From Sedimenticola hydrogenitrophicus (GTDB lineage Bacteria > Pseudomonadota > Gammaproteobacteria > Chromatiales > Chromatiaceae), in NCBI RefSeq assembly GCF_025175675.1, contig NZ_JANIOA010000001.1, forward strand, positions 342,984 to 406,983: DNA of 64,000 bases, in the 5' to 3' direction. Below, one piece after another: positions 27,119 to 36,452 of the stretch. A program made the position numbers and the translations under genes. The notes beneath the pieces were generated by a model, which did no database searches, was not told the DNA's origin, and saw nothing but the letters and a program-made list of their open reading frames with translations. How positions within the stretch are numbered: the first letter of the stretch is position 1; every line of letters begins with the position of its first letter.

Positions 27119-29672
27119 CGCTGTTCCTGTTGTTGCTGGGCAGCAGAATGGAAAAACAGGTTCCTCCCTCCGCCCGTTGCTCGGCCGTGATCGTGCCGTT
27201 GTGGTCTTCAATAATGGTCCTGCTGATCACCAGTCCCATGCCCATACCGCTCTCCTTGGTGGTATAGAAGGGTTCAAACAACCGGCCCATATCCGCGTCC
27301 CGGATCCCCGCTCCGGAGTCCAGCACCCGGATCAGCACCCACTTGCCCTCCCGGCAACTGGTCTGTATCACCAGACTGCGCTCATCTTCCGGTATCTCCA
27401 GCAGCGCATCAAGGGCATTTCGAATCAGATTGAGCAATACCTGCTCGATCTGCACCACATCGATCCTGACCGGCAGGGTGCCGAGACTGAACTCCTGCTC
27501 GATCACCACCCCTGCCTTGCGCGCGGCAAACTCGACAAAGCTGCATACCTCCCGTACCACCTCGTTGATGTCGGCGACCCGCCGCACCGGGGTCTGCTTC
27601 CCCACCAGGGCACGCAACCGCTTGATGATCTCCCCGGCCCGATCCGCCTGGGCGGTAATCTGCCCCAGGGCGTAGAGGATATCCTCCGCCCCCCGGTCAC
27701 TCGCCTGCAATCGGCGTACCGAGCCGTTGGCGTAATTGGCGATGGCCGAGAGCGGCTGATTCAGTTCGTGGGCCAGCCCGGTGGCCATCTCCCCCATGGT
27801 ACTGAGGCGCGACACATGGATCAGCTCCTGCTGATGCTCCCTTGCCTGGCGTTCCGCCTCCCGTTCCGCGGTGATATCCCGGCCGTAGATATTGACATAG
27901 CCCAGATCAACCACCGGGGTGAGCAGCAGCGAATAGACCTGGGTGGCGCAGATCACCTGGGTCTGCCAATCCTCGCCGCTGCCCAGGATATCCGTCACCC
28001 GGTTGCGCCAGTATAGCGGCAGGGTCTGGGCCCGCTCGCAACCCCAGTAGGAGAGCAGCTGGTCGCTGGCCCCGTTGGCGTAGAGGATCACCCCGCGCCG
28101 GTTCACGCGCAGGATCGGGCTGGGACTTTCGGAAGCGAACTTGGCGAGACTGCGGATCTCCAGCTCGATGCGTCGGCGGTTGGAGATATCGTGCATATAG
28201 ATGGTAAAGGCGAGACGGTTCTTCAACCGGATCGGTTTGATCGCCAACTCCACCGGGAACACCGCACCGTCGCGCTTCACCGCGGTCAGTTCATGGCGCA
28301 TCTCATCGGGATGCCGATCCCGCGAACTGAGCACGTCCGCCAGCAGCAGACTGAATCGGAGACGGCTCTCACCGTTGAAGATCAGCTCCGCAAACACCCT
28401 GCCCAGGGCCTCCTCCCGGCTGTGACCGAAAGTCTGTTCCGCCGTGGGATTGTATTCAATGATCACCCCCCGTCGGTCGATGGTGATGATCGAATCCAGT
28501 GCGGTCTCCATGATCGCCTGCTTGAGCATCTCCGACTCGTGCATTTCGGTCTCATGCTGCTGTCGCATCTCCTCCCGGGTGTCCCGCACCAGCTGGATGA
28601 ACTGGTGTATCCAGTCCTCCAGTACAAACAGTTGATTGCCACGCTCGATCACCGGCTGCTTGGAGCCCAACGCCCGTTGCGAAAAGCGCGAGACGCGCTG
28701 CAGGATCTTGTTCAACCGCTCCGATAACAGGAAAAAGATCAGGGTGAACACACTGACGAAGGTAAAGGCGGCCACCAGCCGCTGACGCCGCTCCAGGCCG
28801 GCCACCCGATCCCGCATCGCCTCCACCACGGAGCGGGGCACCAGGGTGGCGAACTGCAGATTGAGGGTCGAACCCTCATATTCGGAGAAGGATTGCGCGG
28901 TCACCAGAAAATCGCTCTCCGCCGCCGACAACAGCCGCTGCGCGGGCAGCCGGAACTGGTCGCTGCTGGCGAGAAAACGCTGCTCGTCCGCCTCCAGAAT
29001 CCCCACCAGCACGCCGTTGGGGGATACCCCCTGCTGGGATGCCGCCAAAAACTGTGCGTCGATCGGGGCCACCAGCATCAAAAAACCCATCTCGGTGCCG
29101 GTGGCATCCTCCGCGGTCTCCGAGATCAGCAGATAGGGACGGTCTCCCAGGGTGGTCAGATTGGCCTGAACCCGTTGCTCGCTGAGCAGCAGTTCGGTGG
29201 CCCCGGCCAGTTCGTCCGGCAATGGCCGCTCCCCGAGCTGATAGATTTCACGGATACGGCCCTCATTGTCCAGCAGCAGGATATGACTCGGCCGCACCAG
29301 CGACTGCCACAGGGTCGAACCCGGCAACCAGGGGGGGGTGGAGCGATACTGTTTGGGTCCATCCGTGTCCCCCTTGAACCAGTAGACCGGCTCCAGGTAG
29401 TTGGCCAGCTGACGGTGGTTGGCCAGCAACCGGGCGGTCGAGGTGTGGGCCAGCACGTAGTTATCGAAGCGGATCAGGGTTTCGCGCGCCTGCTGGTCGA
29501 GCCGGGTCTCCAGCTCCTCGTTAAAAATACTGCGCAGTGCCTGGGGCTGCACCTGGTCCAGCAGCGCCCACACCACCAGGCCGCAAAACAGGCCGATCAT
29601 GACCGACATCAGCGGCATCGGAATGCGCCGGAGCAGCGAAAGCTTCTGGGGTCTTTTCAGGGGCAACGGCAT
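27111..29672 (-). CDS. membrane PAS sensor histidine kinase (FixL/TtrS-like output)
   Basis: 853 residues. Two membrane helices (about 21-38 and 300-317) enclose a periplasmic sensor of about 260 residues with no recognised ligand motif. Then follow a PAS domain (about 385-495, ITIDRRGVIIEYNPTAEQTFGH), a second PAS (about 510-605) and the dimerisation box GLAHELNQPLSAIANYANG with His635. The ATPase shows NLIRNALDAL and FEPFYTTKESGMGMGL. The HELNQPL box is typical of FixL/TtrS-type kinases paired with FixJ-type regulators, as here. Confidence 0.9.
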   Translation of the reverse strand: MPLPLKRPQKLSLLRRIPMPLMSVMIGLFCGLVVWALLDQVQPQALRSIFNEELETRLDQQARETLIRFDNYVLAHTSTARLLANHRQLANYLEPVYWFKGDTDGPKQYRSTPPWLPGSTLWQSLVRPSHILLLDNEGRIREIYQLGERPLPDELAGATELLLSEQRVQANLTTLGDRPYLLISETAEDATGTEMGFLMLVAPIDAQFLAASQQGVSPNGVLVGILEADEQRFLASSDQFRLPAQRLLSAAESDFLVTAQSFSEYEGSTLNLQFATLVPRSVVEAMRDRVAGLERRQRLVAAFTFVSVFTLIFFLLSERLNKILQRVSRFSQRALGSKQPVIERGNQLFVLEDWIHQFIQLVRDTREEMRQQHETEMHESEMLKQAIMETALDSIITIDRRGVIIEYNPTAEQTFGHSREEALGRVFAELIFNGESRLRFSLLLADVLSSRDRHPDEMRHELTAVKRDGAVFPVELAIKPIRLKNRLAFTIYMHDISNRRRIELEIRSLAKFASESPSPILRVNRRGVILYANGASDQLLSYWGCERAQTLPLYWRNRVTDILGSGEDWQTQVICATQVYSLLLTPVVDLGYVNIYGRDITAEREAERQAREHQQELIHVSRLSTMGEMATGLAHELNQPLSAIANYANGSVRRLQASDRGAEDILYALGQITAQADRAGEIIKRLRALVGKQTPVRRVADINEVVREVCSFVEFAARKAGVVIEQEFSLGTLPVRIDVVQIEQVLLNLIRNALDALLEIPEDERSLVIQTSCREGKWVLIRVLDSGAGIRDADMGRLFEPFYTTKESGMGMGLVISRTIIEDHNGTITAEQRAEGGTCFSILLPSNNRNSDE

Positions 29673-29958
29673 ATAGGAAAGATTTCAATCCTCAGGGACC
29701 GGGGACTCGTCCCGCCCGGTCGGGAACCGGCTTCAGCCCATCATTATGCCTTGATGGCCGGCCATTACAAACCTGCTGGCGAGCTATTCCGATCTCGCCC
29801 GGGTTCTGGCAAAAGTCGTAAGCAGGTGGTCCGTGGCAAAATGTGGGCCAGCCCGATAGCCTCCATCAGCGGAAATAAGCCACGAGACGTGGAATAAAAT
29901 GAAACAGCAGTTGTTTACAGTAGTGTGGTACGGATAAACCATTCGAGAGGAGAAGCCA

Positions 29959-30204
29959 ATGAAGATCAAATACCTGCTACCCGCCATCGTCCTGCTAATC
30001 AGCGCGCCGGTTTACGCGTCTCAATGCCCAATGGACATGAAGAGGATCGACCAGGCCCTGCAGCAGCAGCATGGCCTGAGCGCGCAACAAGTCTCTGAGA
30101 TACGTCAACTACGGGATGAAGGCGAGAAACTGCATAAGACAGGCCAGCACCAGCAATCGGTTTCAACCCTGGCCAAGGCCCTGGCCATACTCGGGGAGAA
30201 ATAG
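29959..30204 (+). CDS. small exported hypothetical protein
   Basis: 81 residues with a Sec signal peptide (MKIKYLLPAIVLLISAPVYA, cleaved before SQCP) and a helical mature part (DQALQQQHGLSAQQVSEIRQL, then a TPR-like HQQSVSTLAKALAIL). A strong GAGGAG precedes the ATG. It is divergent from the sensor kinase, with about 285 bases between them that must hold both promoters; no clear operator is seen there. Not recognised. Confidence 0.7.
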   Translation: MKIKYLLPAIVLLISAPVYASQCPMDMKRIDQALQQQHGLSAQQVSEIRQLRDEGEKLHKTGQHQQSVSTLAKALAILGEK

Positions 30205-30402
30205 CGGTATCCCAGGAAACTAACCTGGGGAGCTAGATGTCCACCGCACGGTCACTGTCGGCAGGCCGGACATTGAATACCGATTCGGCGGACCACACTC
30301 GTCCGGCAGCTGCCGCTCGATCCATGATTCCTTGTTCACCGGAAACGGATTTGCCTATTGTCAGGGTTGGCCGACCCGCCGGAAGGGGAAACGTCGTTGG
30401 AC

Positions 30403-30756
30403 TCAGTGCAGGAAATCGGACAGGCCACCCTCATCCAGGCCACCGGCATGGCCGAAGATCAGGCGATTGAGGGCGTGGCGGCATTCGCCATCCAGTTCGT
30501 CAAACATCAGGCCGACACCCTGCTCAGCGCAGCGCACCACGATCGCCTCGATCTGCATGTGGCACTGGGGACCGGACGTCCCGAGCATCAGGGAGGCCTC
30601 GAGCGTGGCATTGACCGGCAATTGAATGCGTCCGATATCGACGAACATCCCGCCCATGCCGATGTCGCGGATGCAGCCCCGCACCAGTCCGAGGCTGGGG
30701 TAATTCAACATGGTATAGAGGGTAACCGGTCGGCGCGGTGAATTGCGATGTTCCAC
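30403..30756 (-). CDS. PilZ-domain protein
   Basis: 117 residues with a PilZ outline: an N-terminal Arg-rich stretch (EHRNSPRRPV, the RxxxR part) and RDIGMGGMFVDIG, where the usual (D/N)xSxxG has Gly in place of Ser. PilZ domains bind c-di-GMP through these two motifs. The first is intact and the second slightly altered, so binding is likely but not certain. The start is GTG 30756, with GGAGG about 11 bases upstream. It is divergent from the RDD gene. Confidence 0.75.
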   Translation of the reverse strand: MEHRNSPRRPVTLYTMLNYPSLGLVRGCIRDIGMGGMFVDIGRIQLPVNATLEASLMLGTSGPQCHMQIEAIVVRCAEQGVGLMFDELDGECRHALNRLIFGHAGGLDEGGLSDFLH

Positions 30757-30917
30757 TGCTTGCTATGCCTCCATAAAGTTGAAAAACACCCTATCGCCTA
30801 CTCCCATAGGCAACCTGGTGACTTTCTCTTAATATAGACCAATTATCCTGCGCCAATGTGACGCAGGACAAATTCCGGTGGATCCCCCACCGGCAGCGGC
30901 ACCGCTTAAATCATCCC

Positions 30918-31385
30918 ATGGAAAAGATCATAAAAATTGATATAAATCAATCGGTAACCCCTGGACTGCCGCGCCGCCTGGCGGCCATGCTGTATGACGC
31001 CCTGCTGGTCTTCGGCCTGCTGTTGCTGGCCTCGATGGTGGTTACCCTGCCGGTGGGGATCGTGGGCGGCGAGGCGGCCTCCCAGGCGCTGTCGGCAAAC
31101 CTGCTGTTCCAGCTCTGGCTGGCCCTGGTGCCGCCGGCGTTCTTCCTGTTGTTCTGGCTCAAGGGGGGACAGACCCTCGGCATGCGCTCCTGGCGCCTGC
31201 GGGTGGTTCGGAATGACGGCTCGCCGCTGCGCTTTTCGGACGCCGTGAAGCGGCTGCTCGGCGCCCTGCTCTCCTGGCTGCCGCTGGGCCTGGGTTATCT
31301 GTGGGTACTGGTGGACCGCGACGGCCTGGCCTGGCACGACCGCCTCTCAGGGACCCGGCTGATCCTGCTGGCAAAACGCACCTAG
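30918..31385 (+). CDS. RDD family membrane protein
   Basis: 155 residues with the RDD outline: PGLPRRLAAMLYDALLVF at the start of the first of three to four membrane helices, GGQTLGMRSWRLRVVR in the middle and WHDRLSGTRLIL at the end. The function of RDD proteins is mostly unknown; transport or ion exchange is proposed. ATG 30918 has no good ribosome site, but the family fold begins soon after and no later start fits. A perfect FNR-box palindrome lies within codons 7-11. Confidence 0.78.
   Translation: MEKIIKIDINQSVTPGLPRRLAAMLYDALLVFGLLLLASMVVTLPVGIVGGEAASQALSANLLFQLWLALVPPAFFLLFWLKGGQTLGMRSWRLRVVRNDGSPLRFSDAVKRLLGALLSWLPLGLGYLWVLVDRDGLAWHDRLSGTRLILLAKRT
30937..30950. promoter_or_regulatory. 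perfect match to the FNR box, TTGATATAAATCAA
   Basis: Two TTGAT half-sites separated by four bases, centred at 30943.5. It falls inside the first codons of the RDD gene and 187 bases upstream of the pilZ start on the other strand. For pilZ, a class II position (-41.5) would put the transcript start near 30902. FNR encoded at 9611 carries the matching recognition residues. A chance match is possible. Confidence 0.45.
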
Positions 31386-31394
31386 GCAACCGCG

Positions 31395-32459
31395 TCAGTG
31401 GACGCGACGCACAAACCAGAATCCGAGCGCCAGAAACAGCAACCCAGGGACTGCGGCCGCGAACAGCGGATTCAGCGAGTAGACCACCGCCATGTGGCCG
31501 AGTACCTTGTTCAGCAGAAAGAAGGCCAACCCCATCAGGGAGCCGGCAAAGATCCGCTGGCCGATGCCCACCGAGCGCAACACACCGAACACGAACGGCA
31601 CCGCCAGGAATACCATCACCAGGGTGATCAGCGGCATGATCACCTTGCTCCAGAAGGCCACCTCGTAGGTGGTCGCCTCCTGGCCGTTCTCACGCATGAA
31701 CGCGATGTATTGATAGAGCCCCCAGACCGGCAGCATGGTGGGGCGGACCACCACCACATTGAGGATATCGGGATTGAGCAGCGAGTCCCAGGTCGCCTCG
31801 TCCAGGGTGCGGCTCTCCACCCGGTCGGCCAGGAAACGGGTCTGGTTGATGCCACGCAACAACCAGTGCCCATCCTGGTACTGGGCAAAGTCGGCATGGG
31901 TGGAGACCAGCAACTCGCGTTGCCCGGAGAACTCGTAGATGTAGATATCCTTGAGTTGCGAGCCGGGCAGAATCTGGCGGATATTGACAAATGAGCTGCC
32001 GTCACGGGCCCAGAAGCCGTATTTCGATTTCATGGTGATCTGCTGACTCATCTTGCTGGCGCGCATCCGTTCGGCGTACTGCTCGGTATTGGGCGCGATC
32101 GCCTCGCCGATGACCATCACCACCAGCATGGCCAGCACCCCAGCCTTCAGCACCGAGACGATGATCCGCGCCAGGGAGACACCGGCGGCCCGCATCGCCA
32201 CCAACTCGGAGTTGTTGGCCAGCCCACCCAGCCCCACCAGGCTGCCCAGCAACACCGCCATGGGGAACACCTCGTAGGCGCGGCGCGGCAAAATCAGCAG
32301 CACATAATAGAACACGTCCGCCGTGGTGTAGTCGCCCTTGCCGACACTGCCCAGCTCATCCATCAGGGTGACGAACCCGACCAGCACCACCAGGATCACC
32401 AGCGTTATAAGGATACTCAGCAGCACACTGGTGCCGATATACCTGTCCAGTACTCTCAT
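31395..32459 (-). CDS. lptG: LPS export ABC transporter permease LptG
   Basis: 354 residues of the YjgP/YjgQ family. Six membrane helices flank a periplasmic beta-jellyroll domain. The N-terminus MRVLDRYIGTSVLLSILITL and the conserved ELVAMRAAGVSLARI coupling segment are typical. With LptF and LptB it extracts lipopolysaccharide from the inner membrane. ATG 32459 overlaps the lptF stop as ATGA; the frame open further upstream is not used. Confidence 0.95.
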   Translation of the reverse strand: MRVLDRYIGTSVLLSILITLVILVVLVGFVTLMDELGSVGKGDYTTADVFYYVLLILPRRAYEVFPMAVLLGSLVGLGGLANNSELVAMRAAGVSLARIIVSVLKAGVLAMLVVMVIGEAIAPNTEQYAERMRASKMSQQITMKSKYGFWARDGSSFVNIRQILPGSQLKDIYIYEFSGQRELLVSTHADFAQYQDGHWLLRGINQTRFLADRVESRTLDEATWDSLLNPDILNVVVVRPTMLPVWGLYQYIAFMRENGQEATTYEVAFWSKVIMPLITLVMVFLAVPFVFGVLRSVGIGQRIFAGSLMGLAFFLLNKVLGHMAVVYSLNPLFAAAVPGLLFLALGFWFVRRVH

Positions 32460-33565
32460 GCCGCTCGACTCCACAGCCGCCGGCGCAACACGCGGAACAT
32501 GCGCGGGGATTTGTACAACATCACCGCCCCGCCCAGCAGCAGCATGAATGGATGCACCCACCAGCGCCCCATCCAGGCGGGGGTGACGCCGGAAACCATC
32601 CAGTCACCGGATACCGCCTGCAAATTAAGGAACAGGAAATAACACAGCAGCGCCAGCAGCAGGCGTCCGTAGATCCCCTCCCGGGGCATTGACTTGCTGA
32701 GCGGCACGCTGAGAATGGTGAACACCAGCACCGCAACCGGGAACATGAAGCGGTACTCCAGCTCCGAACGTAGGTCCAACTCCTCCGCGTCGAACAGATC
32801 CCTGCTGGGGATCGCCTTGTTCGGCAGCTTGTCGCCGACCTGATCGCGCTGGTCGATGAGGATCGCATACTTGTCGAAATCGCCGACTGCGTAGTCGTTG
32901 TGACCCGGGGTCCCCTCATAGCGGTGACCGCGGGTCAGTACCAGATAGAGATTGCCCGTGTCCGGATCGGTGTGCTGGTAGCCTTCGGTGGCGGTGATCA
33001 ACCCCAGCTTGCCGTGCTGTCGGTTCTGCACGAAGACATTGCGCATACGTCGCTTGTCCTCACTCATCTTCTCCACATAGAAGACCAATTCGCCCTGGCT
33101 GAACTCGTTGAAGCGGCCGGCCACCGCCATGCCCAGCTCTGTCGACTCCGCCTTCTGCTGCTGCATGATCTCCGCCTTGTTGGCATTCACCCAGGGGACC
33201 AGGCTCAGGGTGAACCAGGCCACCAGCAGGGCCACCGGCACGGCCACCAGGGCAAAGGCGCGGTAGATGCGCGCCAGACCAACACCGCCGGCCGCCAGGG
33301 CGGTCATTTCGCTGTCGCGATACATGCGACCGAGGGTGTAGAGAATGGCGAAAAAGAAGGTGGGCGGGGTGACCGGCCCCAGCACCTGCAACACCTCCAG
33401 GCCCAGCAGCCGGGTCATCACCTCATTGCTGATGGTGCCGGCGACCGCGTCCTGCAGGATGCGGATATAGCTTTGGCTCACCACGATCAGCATCAGCACG
33501 GTCATGATGGCGAGAAACGACCTGGTCACTTCCCGAAGAATGTAGCGATCGATAATCGGCAGCAT
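32456..33565 (-). CDS. lptF: LPS export ABC transporter permease LptF
   Basis: 369 residues with the same architecture as LptG: MLPIIDRYILREVTRSFLAI, the coupling segment EMTALAAGGVGLARIYRA and six helices. It is divergent from pepA, as in many gammaproteobacteria. The 226-base gap (33566-33791) holds both promoters; no operator is recognised. Confidence 0.95.
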   Translation of the reverse strand: MLPIIDRYILREVTRSFLAIMTVLMLIVVSQSYIRILQDAVAGTISNEVMTRLLGLEVLQVLGPVTPPTFFFAILYTLGRMYRDSEMTALAAGGVGLARIYRAFALVAVPVALLVAWFTLSLVPWVNANKAEIMQQQKAESTELGMAVAGRFNEFSQGELVFYVEKMSEDKRRMRNVFVQNRQHGKLGLITATEGYQHTDPDTGNLYLVLTRGHRYEGTPGHNDYAVGDFDKYAILIDQRDQVGDKLPNKAIPSRDLFDAEELDLRSELEYRFMFPVAVLVFTILSVPLSKSMPREGIYGRLLLALLCYFLFLNLQAVSGDWMVSGVTPAWMGRWWVHPFMLLLGGAVMLYKSPRMFRVLRRRLWSRAA

Positions 33566-33791
33566 AAAAAGCGTTCAGTTGAAAAAACCGCGGCGTGGCG
33601 CCGGATCGGTGGTAAACGGCCATAATTCTTGTAGACTACTACCACGACGCCACCGGCACCCTCACGGGATCGGCAGAAACCGCGATGGATAGTACCTCCT
33701 GGCCGGGCCGCGGGCAAACCGGCGGCAACCGCGCCCGTCATGCCACGGCAATGATAACGACAGACAAACATCAACCTTTCAGGGAACCGCT

Positions 33792-35291
33792 ATGGAATAC
33801 CATGTGAAATCAGGCAACCCATCCGCACAGCGCACCGCGTGCCTGGTGCTGGGTGTCTTTACCCGACGGCAACTGGCCGGACCGGCAAAACAGATCGACC
33901 AGGCCAGTAACGGCCATCTCAGCGCCATTTTGAAAAAGGGCGACATGGATGGCGAGACCGGTCAATCCCTGATGCTCTATGACATACCCAACATCCAGGC
34001 CGAGCGCATCCTGCTGATCGGGCTCGGTGCGGAGAAGGAGCTGACCCTGAAAGCGGCCATCACCGCCTGGGCCGGCGCGGTCAGGATGCTGAATGAGAGC
34101 AGCGTCATCGAGGCGACCAGCGGGCTGTGCAGCCTGGAGATCAAGGGGACAGACCTGGCGCAACGGCTGCGCGAATCGGTGATTGCCGCCGAGGACCAAG
34201 TCTACCGCTTCGACCAATGCAAAAGCGAGACGAAGCCGCCCAAACGCCCTCTGAAAAAACTCGGCCTGTTCATCGGCGAGGAGAAGAAGAGCCAGGCACT
34301 GCTGCGCGCCGTCGCCCAGGGCGAGGCGATCGCCGATGGCATCAGCCTGACCAAGAACCTGGCCAACCTGCCGGGCAATCTCTGCACCCCGAGCTATCTG
34401 GCGGATCAGGCCAGGCAGCTGGGCAAGCAGTCGACCAAGCTGAAGGTATCGGTACTGGAGGAGAAGCAGATGCAGGCCCTCGGCATGGGCTCGCTGCTCT
34501 CGGTCTCCCGCGGCAGCCGCGAACCGGCCAAGCTGATCGTCATGGAATACAAGGGCGGCAAACCGAAAGAGAAGCCGGTGGTGCTGATCGGCAAGGGTCT
34601 CACCTTCGACGCCGGCGGCATCTCCCTGAAGCCGTCGACCGCCATGGACGAGATGAAATATGACATGTGTGGCGGCGCCAGCGTAATGGGTGCCATGGCC
34701 GCCTGCGTCCGGCTGGAACTGCCGATCAATCTGGTGGTAATCGTCCCCTCCTCGGAAAACCTGCCGGATGGCGCCGCCAACAAACCGGGGGATATCGTCA
34801 CCAGCATGTCGGGCCAGACCATCGAGATCCTCAATACCGATGCCGAGGGCCGGCTGATCCTGTGTGACGCCCTCACCTACGCCGAGCGTTTCAACCCGGC
34901 CGCCGTGGTGGATGTCGCCACCCTGACCGGCGCCTGCATCGTGGCCCTGGGTACCCAGGCCTCGGGTCTGATGAGCAACGATGAGCCGCTGGCCGCCGAA
35001 CTGCTGGCGGCAGGCAACCGGGCGGCCGACCGCGCCTGGCAGCTGCCGCTGTGGGAGGAGTACCAGGAGCAGCTGAAGAGCAACTTCGCCGACATGGCCA
35101 ATATCGGCGGCAAGGGCGCCGGCACCATCACCGCCGCCTGTTTCCTGTCGCGCTATGCGAAAAAATTCAAATGGGCACACCTGGACATCGCCGGCACCGC
35201 CTGGAAAAGCGGCGACCAGAAAGGGGCCACCGGGCGGCCGGTGTCGCTGCTCTCCCACTTCCTGCTGCAACGGGCAGGCCAGTTGAAATGA
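33792..35291 (+). CDS. pepA: leucyl aminopeptidase (cytosol aminopeptidase)
   Basis: 499-residue M17 aminopeptidase with two metal ions. Metal and catalytic motifs: LIGKGLTFDAGGISLKPS (Lys, Asp), KYDMCGGASVMG (Asp) and the family signature NTDAEGRLIL (Asp, Glu, Arg). In E. coli PepA also acts as a DNA-binding accessory protein in site-specific recombination. The holC start overlaps its stop as ATGA. Confidence 0.96.
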   Translation: MEYHVKSGNPSAQRTACLVLGVFTRRQLAGPAKQIDQASNGHLSAILKKGDMDGETGQSLMLYDIPNIQAERILLIGLGAEKELTLKAAITAWAGAVRMLNESSVIEATSGLCSLEIKGTDLAQRLRESVIAAEDQVYRFDQCKSETKPPKRPLKKLGLFIGEEKKSQALLRAVAQGEAIADGISLTKNLANLPGNLCTPSYLADQARQLGKQSTKLKVSVLEEKQMQALGMGSLLSVSRGSREPAKLIVMEYKGGKPKEKPVVLIGKGLTFDAGGISLKPSTAMDEMKYDMCGGASVMGAMAACVRLELPINLVVIVPSSENLPDGAANKPGDIVTSMSGQTIEILNTDAEGRLILCDALTYAERFNPAAVVDVATLTGACIVALGTQASGLMSNDEPLAAELLAAGNRAADRAWQLPLWEEYQEQLKSNFADMANIGGKGAGTITAACFLSRYAKKFKWAHLDIAGTAWKSGDQKGATGRPVSLLSHFLLQRAGQLK

Positions 35292-35713
35292 CCCGGGTCG
35301 ATTTCTATATTCTCGGCGACCAGGCCGCCGGCGACCGCTTCCAGCTCGCCTGCCGTCTGGTTGACAAGGCGTGGCAGCAGGGACACCGGGTCTACCTGCA
35401 CACCAACTCGGATGCCGAGTCGCGCCACCTGGATAAACTGCTGTGGACCCAGCGCGAGGAGAGCTTCATCCCCCACGGTCTGATCAACGAGAGCGACGGC
35501 GCGCTCACGCCGGTACTGATCGGACACGGCGACCAGGCCGGCGACGAGCACGATGTGCTGATCAACCTGGCGGCCGCGGTACCCCCGTTCTTCAGCCGCT
35601 TCTCCCGGGTAGCCGAGCTGATCGACAAGGACCCGGCGGTGCGCGAGGCCGGACGTAACCGCTTCCGCACCTATCGCGACCGCGGCTACGCCCTCGACAC
35701 CCACAACTTATGA
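35288..35713 (+). CDS. holC: DNA polymerase III subunit chi
   Basis: 141 residues: MTRVDFYILGDQ, ACRLVDKAWQQGHRVYLHT, LLWTQREESFIPHGL, and the C-terminal RFRTYRDRGYALDTHNL. Chi joins the clamp loader to SSB. The pepA-holC overlap is the usual arrangement. valS, the usual next gene, is absent here. Confidence 0.93.
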   Translation: MTRVDFYILGDQAAGDRFQLACRLVDKAWQQGHRVYLHTNSDAESRHLDKLLWTQREESFIPHGLINESDGALTPVLIGHGDQAGDEHDVLINLAAAVPPFFSRFSRVAELIDKDPAVREAGRNRFRTYRDRGYALDTHNL

Positions 35714-35727
35714 AAAATTGTCAGGAC

Positions 35728-35827
35728 GTAACTACTCACGGGGTGATGGGCCTGCCTTGCCGGCCTCACACGATGGCTTATCTCCTCGAAGGCAGGCCCA
35801 TCGCTTGCAGACCGGGTGCGCAGTTAC
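35728..35827. repeat. nested palindromic repeat family A, copy 4 (core deleted)
   Basis: About 100 bases: outer arms GTAACTACTCACGGGGTGAT and GCGCAGTTAC, with CCTCACACGATGGCTTATC between. The remnant orientation agrees with copy 1. It lies between holC and a small gene. Confidence 0.75.
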
Positions 35828-35891
35828 GTCAGGATAAACAATTTCCACGGCCGCAGGCCGCCCGTCAGGGTGCGGCACAGGGATGTGCCGC

Positions 35892-36284
35892 ATGAAATTC
35901 AAATGGCCACTGACCAAGGCATCCCCGGAACCTCCCCCCGCGGAGACGACCCTGGCGGTCGATCACGAGGGCATTCCGATCCTGCATGAAGTGGTGGAAC
36001 CGGACGCGCTGCAGCCGGCTGACAACACGAACCCGGATCAGGCCGACCTGCCGCTGTTCGATGCCCCTGCAGACGTATCCGCCGGCCCGAACGCGGTCGA
36101 CCTGGACGCCGTGCGCCAGGAGCTGCGTAACGAGTTGCTGGAGGTGATCGAACAGACCGTCGCCGCCGTGGCCGAGCGGTTCCGGGAGGACCTGGAGCAG
36201 AGCCTGAGAGAAGAGCTGACGCGGGCACTGGACGAGCGGCTGCTTAAATCAATCTATCGCGAACACTGCAACGACCCCGAGTAG
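35892..36284 (+). CDS. acidic hypothetical protein
   Basis: 130 residues, not recognised. A short basic start (MKFKWPLTK) is followed by a Pro/Glu/Asp-rich disordered part (about 10-70). A charged C-terminal helix follows (LDAVRQELRNELLEVIEQ, EDLEQSLREELTRALDE) that may form a coiled coil. It stands after holC where valS is usual. ATG 35892 is preferred over ATG 35883 for length only. Confidence 0.6.
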   Translation: MKFKWPLTKASPEPPPAETTLAVDHEGIPILHEVVEPDALQPADNTNPDQADLPLFDAPADVSAGPNAVDLDAVRQELRNELLEVIEQTVAAVAERFREDLEQSLREELTRALDERLLKSIYREHCNDPE

Positions 36285-36319
36285 CCGCTGGCGATTGCCG
36301 ACCCCTTATCAAAGATGTC

Positions 36320-36449
36320 GGGGCGAACGGAGCAAACCCCAACAGAAGACGGTTCCGTTCAACGCCACATGTTGGGGCTCGCAGGCTCACCCCAACCTAC
36401 GGACTAAGCAGATGTAGGGTGGATAAGCCGGTAGGCGCATCCACCAATG
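36320..36449. repeat. intergenic palindromes of families F and E
   Basis: A GGGGCGAACGGAGCAAACCCC...GGTTGGGG-type palindrome (about 36320-36405, abbreviated) is followed by GTAGGGTGGATAAGCCGGTA ending in ATCCACCAATG (36414-36449). The latter recurs reversed at 47219-47255. They lie between two convergent genes. Confidence 0.65.
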
Positions 36450-36452
36450 TCA

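Noticed and set aside
30237..30470. Small plus-strand gene overlapping pilZ
   Set aside because: Arg/Gly/His-rich with no ribosome site and overlapping the better-supported PilZ frame.
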